DNA from: G965216905 sp965216905
GTDB lineage: Bacteria > Actinomycetota > Acidimicrobiia > Spongiisociales > ZC4RG35
Assembly: GCA_965216905.1 (NCBI GenBank)
Contig: OZ244213.1
Location: forward strand, 558,001-622,000
Direction: 5' to 3'
Length of the DNA stretch: 64,000 bases
The notes beneath the pieces are model-generated. The model saw only the letters and a list, made by a program, of their open reading frames with translations, ran no database searches and was not told where the DNA came from. Below, one piece after another: positions 16,904 to 28,579 of this stretch. Position numbers and translations under genes: made by a program. Numbering within the stretch: the stretch's first letter is position 1; each line of letters starts with the position of its first letter.

Positions 16904-18265
16904 ATGGAACTCGGAGCGGCAGATCTCAATCTGCTGGCTGCCCGCAACCAGATGGCGATCAGCCTCGGATTTCACATCATCCTGGCCGCGCTCGGAATCG
17001 GCTTTCCCCTCATCACCCTCATCGCTCACTGGCGGGGGCTCCGCACCGGGGATCACCATTACCTGGAGCTGGCACGCCGTTGGGCAAAGACGATGGCGGT
17101 GCTGTTCGCCGTCGGGGCGGTGTCGGGAACCATCCTTTCCTTCGAGATGGGCATCCTGTGGCCGGGCCTGATGGGTCCGTTCGGGGACGTGATCGGCCTC
17201 CCCTTCACACTCGAAGGAGTGTCCTTCTTCCTCGAGGCGATCTTCATCGGGATCTACCTGTATGGCTGGAAGCGCATGCCGGCCCGGCTCCACTTCCTCT
17301 CCCTCTTCCCGATCGTCGCCGCCGGCGTGGCCGGGTCCTTCTTCATCCTCACCGTCAACTCGTGGATGAACGCCCCGGCCGGCTTCAGCATCGTGGCCGG
17401 CGAGGTGGTGGACGTGGATCCATGGGCGGCCATGTTCAACGCAGCCACGCCGGTTCAGTACCTGCACATGCTGATGGCCGCCTACATGGTGTCGGGCTTT
17501 CTGGTTGCCGGCGTGTACGCCTGGGGGTGGATGGCGGGGCGACGCGACCGGCATCACGCCCTCGGGTTCACCATCCCGTTTCTGGTTGCGGCGATCGCAT
17601 CGCCGGTCCAGATTCTGATCGGGGACGTCGCCGCCCGAAGACTGATCGAGGCACAGCCCGCCAAATTCGCGGCCATGGAGTTGATCCCGCATGGAGGTAC
17701 CAACGTTCCTCTCACCGTGGGCGGCCTGCTGATCGACGGCGAGGTGGTGGGAGCAATCGAGATACCCGGCCTGGCGTCGTTCCTCGGCACCCGAAGCTTC
17801 GATGGCGAACTGCCCGGCCTCGACCAGATTCCGCCCGACGAGACACCACCGGTCAACATCGTCCACGTCGCCTTCCAGGTGATGGTCGGTCTGGGTACCG
17901 CCCTGTTGCTGCTCGCCGTGTGGTTTGGCATCGTCTGGTGGAGACGGAAGAGCCTCCCCGATTCGATCTGGTTCTGGCGTTTCGCCTCGGTTGCCGGCGC
18001 GGCGGCGGTTGTGGCAATGGAAGCCGGCTGGGTGACCACCGAGGTGGGACGCCAGCCATGGGTCGTCTGGCAGCTGGTGCGGACGGCCGACGCGGTGACC
18101 GCCGCCGACGGCGTCGTCTGGAGCCTGACGGCCATCGTCGTCGTGTACGTGGGTCTCGGGGCGGGAACGATCACGGCATTGCGCCGCATGAGCGCCGCGT
18201 TTCGAGCGGGCGCCGAGGTCGACACGCCGTACGGACCGCCGCCCGCTCGCCGGGGGCCTGACTGA
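16904..18265 (+). CDS. cydA: cytochrome bd-type ubiquinol/menaquinol oxidase subunit I
   Basis: 453-residue polytopic membrane protein, subunit I of a bd-type terminal oxidase that oxidises quinol and reduces oxygen to water without pumping protons. His24 in SLGFHIILA is the high-spin heme ligand; the helix-3 segment LEGVSFFLEAIFIG carries the conserved Glu; GRQPWVVWQLVRTADAV (about 382-398) is the classic CydA signature near the end. The quinone-binding loop is short (about 250-310), as in CioA-type cyanide-insensitive oxidases rather than E. coli CydA. It is followed directly by cydB (TGATG overlap). No cydDC heme/glutathione exporter is adjacent. Confidence 0.93.
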   Translation: MELGAADLNLLAARNQMAISLGFHIILAALGIGFPLITLIAHWRGLRTGDHHYLELARRWAKTMAVLFAVGAVSGTILSFEMGILWPGLMGPFGDVIGLPFTLEGVSFFLEAIFIGIYLYGWKRMPARLHFLSLFPIVAAGVAGSFFILTVNSWMNAPAGFSIVAGEVVDVDPWAAMFNAATPVQYLHMLMAAYMVSGFLVAGVYAWGWMAGRRDRHHALGFTIPFLVAAIASPVQILIGDVAARRLIEAQPAKFAAMELIPHGGTNVPLTVGGLLIDGEVVGAIEIPGLASFLGTRSFDGELPGLDQIPPDETPPVNIVHVAFQVMVGLGTALLLLAVWFGIVWWRRKSLPDSIWFWRFASVAGAAAVVAMEAGWVTTEVGRQPWVVWQLVRTADAVTAADGVVWSLTAIVVVYVGLGAGTITALRRMSAAFRAGAEVDTPYGPPPARRGPD

Positions 18266-19329
18266 TGTTGGTCAACGTCATCGCCGGAGTCATCTGGCTG
18301 GGGATCTCGGCGTACGCGGTGTTCGGAGGTGCCGACTTCGGTGGCGGCGTCTGGGACCTGGTGGCCGGAGGACCCGAGAAGGGAAGGCGCCCGCGTGCGC
18401 TCATCGAACGCGCCATCGGCCCGGTGTGGGAGGCGAACCACGTGTGGCTGATCTTCGTGCTCGTCTACCTGTGGACCGCCTTCCCGGAGCCGTTCGTCTC
18501 GATCGCAACCACGATGTGGATTCCACTCATCCTGGCGGCGCTCGGCATCATCTTCCGAGGGTCGGGTTTTGCGTTCCGGAAGTGGGCCGACACGGTGGGA
18601 CGACAGCGCTTCTATGGGGCGTGGTTCGCCGGGGCCTCGTTGCTGACACCCTTCTTCCTCGGGACGGTGGCGGGCGGCGTGGCCTCGGGAAGGGTGCCGC
18701 TCGGGAACGCCGCCGGGCATCCGCTCACGTCCTGGCTCAATCCCACGTCGATCCTCGGTGGCGTGCTCGCCGTCGTCGCATGCGCCTACCTGGCGGCGGT
18801 GCTTCTCACCCGGGAAGCCCTCCTGGACGAATCACCCGACCTGGCCGACTACTTCAGGGTTCGGGGTCTCGCCGCCGGAGTCGCGGCCGGTGCGGTGGCG
18901 GGGGCGGGAGTGGCGGTTCTGGCGATCGATGCCCCTGACCTCTTCGACGGTCTGACCAGCCCGCGCGGCGTCATCCTGCTGCTCGTATCGGCGGCGGGCG
19001 GCGTGGCGTCGCTGTGGTTGCTGTGGCAGCGTCGCTACCGGTCGGCCCGACCGGCAGCCGCTCTGGCCACGGTCGCGGTGCTGTGGGGGTGGGGGGCGGG
19101 GCAGTACCCATGGGTTCTCGAACGGGAGGCTCGCCTCGACGACTTCGCGGCATCCGATGCCGTGCTCGGCGCACTGGTGACGACCTTCGCGGCGGCGAGC
19201 ATGCTGGCCGTCCCCTCGCTGGTGTGGCTCTACCGGCTGACCCAGCAGCGGGCACTCGGCGAGGGCGACATCCGTCCGGACTCCACCGAAGCGCTCCGTC
19301 GCGCATCACGGGGCGGATCGTCGGCGTGA
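18265..19329 (+). CDS. cydB: cytochrome bd-type oxidase subunit II
   Basis: 354 residues with about eight membrane helices. The N-terminal half carries the CydB pattern FGGADFGGGVWDL (about 14-26) and AIGPVWEANHVWLIFV (about 51-66); helices continue to the C-terminus. It stabilises the heme site of subunit I and its first base overlaps the cydA stop, so the two are one operon. It ends two bases before the convergent uvrA-like stop codon. Confidence 0.92.
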   Translation: MLVNVIAGVIWLGISAYAVFGGADFGGGVWDLVAGGPEKGRRPRALIERAIGPVWEANHVWLIFVLVYLWTAFPEPFVSIATTMWIPLILAALGIIFRGSGFAFRKWADTVGRQRFYGAWFAGASLLTPFFLGTVAGGVASGRVPLGNAAGHPLTSWLNPTSILGGVLAVVACAYLAAVLLTREALLDESPDLADYFRVRGLAAGVAAGAVAGAGVAVLAIDAPDLFDGLTSPRGVILLLVSAAGGVASLWLLWQRRYRSARPAAALATVAVLWGWGAGQYPWVLEREARLDDFAASDAVLGALVTTFAAASMLAVPSLVWLYRLTQQRALGEGDIRPDSTEALRRASRGGSSA

Positions 19330-19330
19330 G

Positions 19331-21688
<2,358 letters not shown>

Positions 21689-22041
21689 CCGCCGAGACGG
21701 TAACGGCGATCAGTCGCTGACCTACGGCGTTTCGTGGCGCGGATGAATGGCAAGCGATCGCAGCCGATGAGCGACATGATGAGACGGCAGTTCGCCGAGA
21801 ACGAACGACGTTTCCTCGCAGCCGTGTCGCAGACGCTGATGGACGTGGGTGACCACGAGCCCCGGTGGCGCCTTCGGTGCATCGTCGGGAGCCAAGCTCT
21901 CCGGCTGATTCGGGTGCCACCGGCCCCGATCCGGAGATGTGGTCCGGGCGCGGTGCCGACCTGCTCTCCACCCACGGGTGGAGGGCAGGTTCAACCGTGG
22001 GGTCGGTGTGAACGCGGGGATCGGCACCTACCGTTGGTGCC
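21689..22041. promoter_or_regulatory. divergent intergenic region with operator palindrome and leaderless -10
   Basis: 353 bases without a convincing gene, between the uvrA-like gene (-) and the sensor kinase (+). It holds a near-perfect inverted repeat at 21960-21989 (CCTGCTCTCCACCC, 2-base loop, GGGTGGAGGGCAGG), whose core ACCCACGGGTGGAG (21970-21983) recurs before the MFS gene at 23993-24006. TACCGT at 22029-22034 ends seven bases before ATG 22042, so the kinase mRNA is probably leaderless. The palindrome centre is 54.5 bases upstream of that -10. Confidence 0.6.
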
Positions 22042-23271
22042 ATGGGTCGCGCGAACACTCCGGCCATCGGCGTCCTTTCGGGGGCTTCTGCGCCTGGGAA
22101 CACTCGGCAACCCCTGTCTCGAGGCCACCTGGCGGACTTCGCCGTCGCGGCCGCCGTCTTCCTTCTCGAGGTGGCCGGACTCCTGAGCCGGGCCGTGAAC
22201 GAGTCCGGCGAGTTCTCCCTCACCCTGCTGGGCGACATCCCCGTCGCCACCTACCTGCTCTTGGGTGCGAGCAGCATCGCCCTGCTGTGGCGGAGGAGCC
22301 ACCCCTTGGCGGTCTTGGCGGCCACACTGGCCGCCGCCATCGTCTGGGACGTCCTGGGGCTGGCCAGCGGGCCGTCGGGAGCCATCGTCGTTGCCCTGTA
22401 CGGAGCGGGGCGGCACATCGTGGACGACCGGACCAGCGTCCTGGCGCTGGGGATGGCCGTGGCCTTGGGCGTCGTCGACGACCTCATCGAGGCAGAGACG
22501 ATCTCGGCCATGGGTCTGTCGGTGGTTCTCACCGTGCTGGCCTGGTACGTGGGACGACGTGCCAAGGCCCGGCGCGCCTATCTGGCGCTGCTGGAGGAGC
22601 GTGCCGAATACCTCGAGCGAGAACGGACCGCCGAGGCGAGGAGGGCCATCGCCGAGGAGCGCAACCGCATCGCCCGCGAGCTGCACGACGTGGTCGCCCA
22701 TCGGGTCAGCATGATCACTGTGCAGGCCGGTGCGGCCCAAACGGTGGCCACCCGCGATCCGGAACGCGCCGTCCGGGCGATGGAGGCGGTGGAAGACGCC
22801 GGCCGCGAGGCCCTCGAAGAGCTACGCCAGGTCCTCGGAGTCCTTCGCTCCGACGATGACCCGGACGCGCTGGCTCCCCTCCCCGGCCTCGACGACATCT
22901 CCGGCCTCGTCGCGGAGATGAGGGACGCCGGGATCGACGTGGTGTGGTCGCGGGAGGATCTCCCGCCGGTGCCGGCCAGGATCGAACTCGCCACGTACCG
23001 TATCGTCCAGGAGGCTTTGACCAATGTGCTCAAGCACGCCGGACCCTCTCCAAGTGCCGAGGTGCGGATCTGGACCGACGGGGACATGCTCGGCATCGAG
23101 GTGACCGACCAAGGGTCGGGTGAGACGACCATCCCCGGGGCCGGACAGGGTCTGGTGGGGATGCGAGAGCGCGCCGTGTTGATTGGGGGAACGTTCGAGG
23201 CCGGTCGTCACCCCGGCGGCGGATTCCGAGTCCTGGCACGGCTTCCGACCGCACCGAGTTCGAGATGGTGA
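22042..23271 (+). CDS. NarL-family sensor histidine kinase (HisKA_3)
   Basis: 409 residues. Five or so membrane helices fill residues 30-185. A coiled segment then leads into the HisKA_3 dimerisation domain, with the phospho-accepting His about 215 in ERNRIARELHDVVAHRVSM. The C-terminal HATPase_c domain (about 310-405) shows the N-box IVQEALTNVLKHA, then DQGSG and GLVGMRERAVLIGG. It autophosphorylates and passes phosphate to the response regulator encoded next, whose start overlaps its stop by seven bases. Ligand unknown; lack of a large periplasmic loop suggests intramembrane sensing, often of cell-envelope antibiotics. Confidence 0.9.
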   Translation: MGRANTPAIGVLSGASAPGNTRQPLSRGHLADFAVAAAVFLLEVAGLLSRAVNESGEFSLTLLGDIPVATYLLLGASSIALLWRRSHPLAVLAATLAAAIVWDVLGLASGPSGAIVVALYGAGRHIVDDRTSVLALGMAVALGVVDDLIEAETISAMGLSVVLTVLAWYVGRRAKARRAYLALLEERAEYLERERTAEARRAIAEERNRIARELHDVVAHRVSMITVQAGAAQTVATRDPERAVRAMEAVEDAGREALEELRQVLGVLRSDDDPDALAPLPGLDDISGLVAEMRDAGIDVVWSREDLPPVPARIELATYRIVQEALTNVLKHAGPSPSAEVRIWTDGDMLGIEVTDQGSGETTIPGAGQGLVGMRERAVLIGGTFEAGRHPGGGFRVLARLPTAPSSRW

Positions 23272-23942
23272 TCCGGGTGGTCGTGGTAGACGATCAGGAA
23301 TTGGTTCGAGACGGCCTGTCGATGGTCCTCGACCATCACGACGACATCGACGTCGTGGGGCAGGCCGCCACCGGCACCGATGCGATCGAGGTCGTCCGGG
23401 CACAGCGACCCGACGTCGTACTGATGGACATCCGCATGCCGGGCATGGACGGCCTGGAGGCAACCCATCAGATCCTGGCGACGGCCGATTGGCCCGTGAA
23501 GGTCGTCATCCTCACCACCTTCGACCCGGACGAGTATGTGTACGAAGCACTCAGGGCCGGAGCCAGCGCTTTCGTCCTGAAGGACACCCCACGGGCCGAG
23601 CTGGTGTCCGCCGTCCGAGCCGTGGCCGAAGGCGGAGCGCTGCTCTCCCCGTCGATCACCAAGCGCTTGATCGGCCGATTCACCCACCGGCTGGCCGTCG
23701 ACACGGCGGCATCGGCCCGGCTGGGTCGTCTGACCGAACGCGAGCAGGAGGTGCTCACCGAAATCGCTCACGGGCTCAGCAACACCGAGATCTCCGAACG
23801 GCTCTTCATCGGCAATGCCACCGTCAAGACCCACATCAACAGCCTCTTCGCCAAGCTGGGACTTCGAGATCGCGCCCAGGCGGTGGTCTTCGCCTACGAG
23901 AGCGGCTTGGTCGAACCCGGCGAGCACGACGTCGGATACTGA
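23265..23942 (+). CDS. NarL/LuxR-family response regulator
   Basis: 225 residues. The receiver domain (1-120) has the acidic pair Asp9/Asp10, the phospho-acceptor Asp55 in VVLMDIRMPGMDG, and the conserved Thr and Lys further on (VILTTFDPD, FVLKDTPRAEL). The C-terminal LuxR-type helix-turn-helix (about 155-215) reads LTEREQEVLTEIAHGLSNTE and then ATVKTHINSLFAKLGLRDR. Cognate partner of the kinase immediately upstream. A palindrome shared by the kinase promoter and the downstream exporter promoter is a good candidate for its binding site. Confidence 0.92.
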   Translation: MVIRVVVVDDQELVRDGLSMVLDHHDDIDVVGQAATGTDAIEVVRAQRPDVVLMDIRMPGMDGLEATHQILATADWPVKVVILTTFDPDEYVYEALRAGASAFVLKDTPRAELVSAVRAVAEGGALLSPSITKRLIGRFTHRLAVDTAASARLGRLTEREQEVLTEIAHGLSNTEISERLFIGNATVKTHINSLFAKLGLRDRAQAVVFAYESGLVEPGEHDVGY

Positions 23943-23992
23943 TCGCGCTCGCGGGCGGGCGTCGCACTCGACGACCGGCCGATCGCCAATCA

Positions 23993-24057
23993 ACCCATGG
24001 GTGGAGACGTCGACCGACCTGTGGTCCGAAGACCGGCCCCCTCCACCGCCATACGTT
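23993..24057 (+). promoter_or_regulatory. exporter promoter with response-regulator-type palindrome
   Basis: ACCCATGGGTGGAG at 23993-24006 includes the perfect 10-bp palindrome ACCCATGGGT and matches the copy before the sensor kinase at 13 of 14 bases. TACGTT at 24052-24057 is the candidate -10. The palindrome centre to the first base of the -10 is 54.5 bases, exactly as at the kinase promoter, arguing for the same activator at both. The predicted start of transcription is near A24065. Confidence 0.55.
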
Positions 24058-24145
24058 GATCGGTATCACGACCAAGGCCGATCAGTTGCCACCCACACTT
24101 CGCACGACATCGTCTCCCAACGGGGCCGTCACCGGATCGCCGTCG

Positions 24146-25432
24146 ATGGTGCACTTCCGGATTCTCTGGGCCGGGGCGTTGATCAATGCCCTCGGAAGCG
24201 GCATGACGGCATTCGGGGTGGCCGCCCACGTGTTCCGGTCGACCGGGAGCGCCACCGCCGTCTCGGCGGTGCTCGCATGCGCCTTGGTGCCGCCGATCCT
24301 GTTGGGCCCACTCACCGGTGTCGCCGCCGACCGGGTGGACCGGCGCCTGCTGATGGCGGTCGGCGACGGCGGCGGCATCATCGGTATCGCCGTGCTCTGG
24401 TGGGCGCTGTCCCACCAGACCCTGTCGATCCCACTCGTCTGCCTCGGCATGGTGATCACCGGTTCGTTCGCCGCCCTCTCGGAGCCCTCGTTCAAGGCGT
24501 CGATCACCGATCTGGTTCATCCCGACGACTACGCCCGGAGCTCGGCGCTGATGCAGCTCATCGCCGCCGGGCGGCTGCTGGTGGCACCGGCCGCGGCCGG
24601 CGTTGCTCTCAGCATGGGATCGATCCACACAGTCTTGGCCCTCGACGCGGCGACGGTCGTGGTGACCGTCGGATGCACGCTGGTGGTCCGACGGGCGATC
24701 GAGATCCCGGCCCTCCGCGACGAACGCGTCGGTGTGCTGGCAGACCTGCGGGAAGGCGCCCGGGTGCTCGCCGGCGTCCGGGGAGTTCTCGTCCTCCTCG
24801 CCGTCTTCGTCCTCACGACCTTTGCGGCCGGGCTCGCCCAGGTCTTGATCAAGCCGCTCATGCTGCCCCGCATCACCGTGACGGCCCAGGGGATGCTCGA
24901 ATCCGTCGCCGCCTCGGGGCTGATCGCCGGCAGTGCGGTGGTCGGCGCAGTGGTGGCTCGACGGGGAAGCTACGGCACGCTGGTGGTTGGCCTGTTCGCA
25001 GCCGGTGCCTGCTTGACCGTGTTCGCCCACGGACCGGTGTGGTGGGTCGGCCTGATGGGCTTCCTGTTCTTCGCCGCGCTGGCGCTCGTCAATACCGGAG
25101 CCGACGTCCTGGTGCGCGCCTCGCTCCCGAACGAGGCACAAGGGAGGGCGTGGGGTCTGATCGGGCTGCTGTCCCAGCTCGGCTTCCCGGTGGCGTATGT
25201 GGTGGCGGGGCCGCTGGCCGACGTGGTGTTCGAACCGCTGATGGCTTCCGAAGGTCTGCTCGGTTCGACGATTGGAGCGGTCGTCGGAACGGGAGCCGGT
25301 CGCGGGATCGGCCTCATCTTCTCTCTCGCCGGCTTTCTGATGCTGATCTCGGCTGCGATGGTGCGCCACTCGTCCTCCGTCGCGGCACTCGAGCCCGAAC
25401 CGCCCGCCGAATTGGAGGCGAACCCATGTTGA
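24146..25432 (+). CDS. MFS transporter (efflux type)
   Basis: 428 residues with about twelve membrane helices and the MFS A-motif-like GVAADRVDRRLLMAVGDGG between helices 2 and 3. The sequence style, beginning FRILWAGALINALGSGM, fits the macrolide- or enterobactin-exporter (MFS_3) branch. It lies downstream of a two-component system and overlaps the ABC permease gene by seven bases, making an exporter operon. I chose ATG 24146; it lacks a ribosome-binding site and an upstream non-ATG start is possible, because the frame is open and the predicted transcript begins about 80 bases before it. Likely substrate: an amphipathic antibiotic or toxic lipid. Confidence 0.8.
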   Translation: MVHFRILWAGALINALGSGMTAFGVAAHVFRSTGSATAVSAVLACALVPPILLGPLTGVAADRVDRRLLMAVGDGGGIIGIAVLWWALSHQTLSIPLVCLGMVITGSFAALSEPSFKASITDLVHPDDYARSSALMQLIAAGRLLVAPAAAGVALSMGSIHTVLALDAATVVVTVGCTLVVRRAIEIPALRDERVGVLADLREGARVLAGVRGVLVLLAVFVLTTFAAGLAQVLIKPLMLPRITVTAQGMLESVAASGLIAGSAVVGAVVARRGSYGTLVVGLFAAGACLTVFAHGPVWWVGLMGFLFFAALALVNTGADVLVRASLPNEAQGRAWGLIGLLSQLGFPVAYVVAGPLADVVFEPLMASEGLLGSTIGAVVGTGAGRGIGLIFSLAGFLMLISAAMVRHSSSVAALEPEPPAELEANPC

Positions 25433-27768
25433 TCCGAATGCTGCGCGCCGACTATCGGCGCACCCGAACGACCAGCCTGGTCTTGGCCGGACTCATCGCC
25501 ATGGCGGCACTGCTGGCCGCCACCGGCGGGAGCGTGCTCGTCCAGCTGACCGGCGCGATCGACGAGCTGTTCAACACGGCTCGAACGCCCGATGTCGTGC
25601 AAATGCATGCCGGGGATGTCGAACGCGAGGCGGTTGTGACGTGGGCGGCCGGGAGGCCCGAGCTGGCCGACCAACAGGTCAGCCAGACGCTGCCGATACC
25701 CACGGACCTGCTGTTTCTGGGCCACGCGCCACAGTCGGGGAGCGTGCTCCAGCCGGCACTCGTGACCCAGAACGAACGCTTCGATCTGTTGCTCGGGCTC
25801 GACGACCGAGTGCTCGAGGTGGGGCCCGGCGAGATCGCACTGCCGCTGTACTACCACCAGACCCAAGATGTCGAGATCGGCGATCGGGTCTCGGTCCGGC
25901 TGCCCGAGGCGCGCTTCGACTTCACCGTGGTCGACTTCGTTCGCGACTCGATCATGAACCCGACGTTCGCGACCTCGAAACGCCTGCTCGTTTCGGCTGG
26001 GGATCACGAGGCGATCGCCCAACACATCGACGAACCCGAGTACCTGATCGAGTTCGTGGTTGCCGACCGGACAGACACGAGGGCGGTTTCCGACGCCTAC
26101 ACCGAGACGGGTCCGGCCACCAATGGCCCGCTCCTCGACCGTGGGACGTTCTTCCTGCTCAACGCGGTCTCCCACGGCATCGGGATCGCCGTTCTCAGCC
26201 TGCTCGCCGTGCTCATGCTCGCCGTCGCCGCCATCGCCCTGCGGTTCAGCTTTCTCACCGCGATCGAGCGCGACACTCACGAGATCGGCGTCATGAAGGC
26301 GATCGGGATCCCCGATCGGGGAATCCGCCGGCTGTATCTCACCAAGTACCTGGCGCTGGCTGTGATTGGAGGCGTGGCGGGATCACTGCTCAGCGGTCCC
26401 GCTGCCCGGGCGCTCACCGGCTCCCTGCGACTCCAACTGGGCGAACCCGGTGGGTCGTGGTGGCTGGCCGCCGCCCCGGCGCTCGGGTCCGGGCTCATCG
26501 TCGCCGCCATCGTCGCCTGGTGCTGGTTGATGCTTCGTCGCCTGGGACGGCTCTCGACGATGGACGCACTCCGCGCCGCCACGCCACCCCGTCGCAAGCG
26601 CTGGTGGCGCCGGTCTGCCTCGTCGAGGTCTCGCCTGTCGACCAGTCGCCTCACCCCGGGAGTCTGGATGGGCTTGAACGACATCCGCCTCGGTCTCCGG
26701 ACGCACCGGATGCTGCTGGCGGTGCTCACCCTCTGCACCTTCCTCTTTCTGGTCCCATTGAACCTGTGGACCACGGTCACGTCGCCGACCTTCGTCACGT
26801 ATCTCGGCACCGGAGTCGCCGACCTCCGCCTCGAACTCAGGACCCCCGATGCCATCGCCCAGACGTCTGAGCTGATGGCCGGACTCGAAGCGGATCCGAG
26901 CATCGCCCGGGTGGCGCCGTTCGTCACGGCACGATTCGAGACCCTGAACACCGACGGCGAGTGGGAACAGCTGACCGTCGAGGTCGGCGACCACGATGTA
27001 TTCCCCTTGTCCTACGTCCAGGGGAATCACCCGGTTGCCAAAGGCGAGATCTCCCTTTCCTCGCTCGCCGCCGACTCACTTGGTGTCGACATCGGTTCGC
27101 CGATCGACCTGCGGGGCGCAGGTGGACTCACGCCGGCCACGGTGGTGGGGATCTATCAGGACATGACCAACGGCGGACGCACCGCCAAGGGTCGGCTGCC
27201 GGTCGACGGTGAGCGGATCGTGTGGAGGACCGTGCTGGTCGATGCGGTCGAAGGAGCATCGCCGACGGAGTTGGCGACGCGACTGTCGACCACCTTCCCC
27301 GCCGTCCAGACGATCGAGATGTCGGAGTTCGCCGAGCAGACGTTCGGCGATCTGATCCGACAGACCGGTACCGTCGCCTCGGCCGCGGCACTGACCGCCA
27401 TCGTGTTGGCGGCGTTGATCGCCGCCATGTTCGCCCAGATGGTGATCGCTCGCGACCAGTCCCAGATCGCCGTCCAGCGAGCGATGGGGATCACCGACCG
27501 GGGGCTGAGAGCCCAGTACCTGACCCGATTCCTGGTGGTGCTCGTCGCCGGCATCGGACTGGGGACCGCCCTCGTGACCACCGTCGGTCGGTCGCTGGTG
27601 GCTTCGGTGATCGGTCAACTGGGCGCACCGTCACTCCGGTTCGACGTGAACCCGCTCCTCGCCTACGTCGGCGTACCACTGGTACTGACCGCAACCGTGG
27701 CCGGCGTGGCCCTCATCACAACTCGATCCTTCGACCATCTCGGCATCTCTCAACTCAACGAGGAGTGA
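25426..27768 (+). CDS. FtsX/MacB-family ABC transporter permease (double FtsX)
   Basis: 780 residues. The N-terminal helix (about 18-40) is followed by a large extracytoplasmic domain; three helices (about 245-270, 300-325, 345-370) form the first FtsX domain with FLTAIERDTHEIGVMKAIGI. A basic linker with RRKRWWRR leads to a second helix plus domain (about 425-630), then a second FtsX set with ARDQSQIAVQRAMGITDRGL. The duplicated domain order is that of MacB/BceB-like antibiotic-peptide or lipid extruders. ATG 25426 has GGAGG eight bases upstream; the gene overlaps the MFS gene and is followed by its own ATPase. Confidence 0.85.
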   Translation: MLIRMLRADYRRTRTTSLVLAGLIAMAALLAATGGSVLVQLTGAIDELFNTARTPDVVQMHAGDVEREAVVTWAAGRPELADQQVSQTLPIPTDLLFLGHAPQSGSVLQPALVTQNERFDLLLGLDDRVLEVGPGEIALPLYYHQTQDVEIGDRVSVRLPEARFDFTVVDFVRDSIMNPTFATSKRLLVSAGDHEAIAQHIDEPEYLIEFVVADRTDTRAVSDAYTETGPATNGPLLDRGTFFLLNAVSHGIGIAVLSLLAVLMLAVAAIALRFSFLTAIERDTHEIGVMKAIGIPDRGIRRLYLTKYLALAVIGGVAGSLLSGPAARALTGSLRLQLGEPGGSWWLAAAPALGSGLIVAAIVAWCWLMLRRLGRLSTMDALRAATPPRRKRWWRRSASSRSRLSTSRLTPGVWMGLNDIRLGLRTHRMLLAVLTLCTFLFLVPLNLWTTVTSPTFVTYLGTGVADLRLELRTPDAIAQTSELMAGLEADPSIARVAPFVTARFETLNTDGEWEQLTVEVGDHDVFPLSYVQGNHPVAKGEISLSSLAADSLGVDIGSPIDLRGAGGLTPATVVGIYQDMTNGGRTAKGRLPVDGERIVWRTVLVDAVEGASPTELATRLSTTFPAVQTIEMSEFAEQTFGDLIRQTGTVASAAALTAIVLAALIAAMFAQMVIARDQSQIAVQRAMGITDRGLRAQYLTRFLVVLVAGIGLGTALVTTVGRSLVASVIGQLGAPSLRFDVNPLLAYVGVPLVLTATVAGVALITTRSFDHLGISQLNEE

Positions 27769-27773
27769 GCATC

Positions 27774-28541
27774 ATGACCATCCATCTATCGGCCAGCGCC
27801 ATTCACAAGTCATTCGGTGACGGCGACATCACCACCCCGGTTCTCAGAGGCATCGACCTCGAGATCGAACGCGGCGAGTTCGTCGCCATCATGGGGCCTT
27901 CGGGCTCCGGCAAATCGACGCTGCTCTACTGCCTGAGCGGGATGGACGACGTGTCCGAGGGAACCGTCACTCTGCACGACGACCAGTCGCATCCGGTGCA
28001 CATCACCGCTCTCCGGCAGAAGGCCCTGGCGGCCCTCCGCCTGACGCGCATGGGGTTCGTCTTTCAGCAGGTTCACCTGTTGCGGAACCTCACCATCCTC
28101 GACAATGTCGTCCTGCCCGGGTTCACCGCCACCCCCGGCGATCGCGCATCGGTGGTCTCCCGAGCACGGCGGCTGCTGGACCGGGTGGGAATCGCCGAGC
28201 TGGTCGACCGGGAGATCACCCAGGCATCGGGAGGCCAGCTCCAGCGGGCGGCCATCGCCAGGGCGCTGATCAACTCACCGGACCTGGTGTTCGGCGACGA
28301 GCCGACCGGCGCCCTCAACGAGGCGACCGCCTCCGAAATCATGGACCTCCTGGCCGAGGTCAACCGAGAGGGCCGCACCATCGTTCTGGTCACCCACGAC
28401 CCCAACGTGGCCGCCCGAGCCGGTCGAGTCATCCTGCTCCGAGACGGGCTGATCGACGGTGATCTCCGGAGGAGCGACTCCCAGACCGACGGGCAGTGGG
28501 CCGAGTCGCTGGGCGCCTGGCTCACCTCCCACGGCACATGA
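27774..28541 (+). CDS. ABC transporter ATP-binding protein (MacB/LolD type)
   Basis: 255 residues, one ABC ATPase domain: Walker A GPSGSGKST (about 41-49), Q-loop FVFQQVHLL, signature ASGGQLQRAAIARAL, Walker B LVFGDEPTGALN and switch His in VLVTHDPN. The Ala-Ser-Gly-Gly form of the signature (instead of LSGGQ) is a common variant in this branch. A GAGTGAGC leader with AGGAG lies nine bases before the ATG, and it directly follows the permease, so the two form an efflux or lipid-extrusion transporter. The MFS, permease and ATPase genes are one transcription unit controlled by the two-component system upstream (inferred). Confidence 0.92.
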   Translation: MTIHLSASAIHKSFGDGDITTPVLRGIDLEIERGEFVAIMGPSGSGKSTLLYCLSGMDDVSEGTVTLHDDQSHPVHITALRQKALAALRLTRMGFVFQQVHLLRNLTILDNVVLPGFTATPGDRASVVSRARRLLDRVGIAELVDREITQASGGQLQRAAIARALINSPDLVFGDEPTGALNEATASEIMDLLAEVNREGRTIVLVTHDPNVAARAGRVILLRDGLIDGDLRRSDSQTDGQWAESLGAWLTSHGT

Positions 28542-28579
28542 GCCGGAGGGCACCGGTCACGCCCGTTGGGCCGGAGGTG

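Noticed and set aside
21960..21989. Inverted repeat as a terminator of the uvrA-like or kinase gene
   Set aside because: It is upstream of both divergent genes and its core recurs at a second promoter, so an operator fits better.
23183..24145. Upstream extension of the MFS frame through the response regulator
   Set aside because: Arg/Pro-rich shadow of the overlapping plus-strand regulator.
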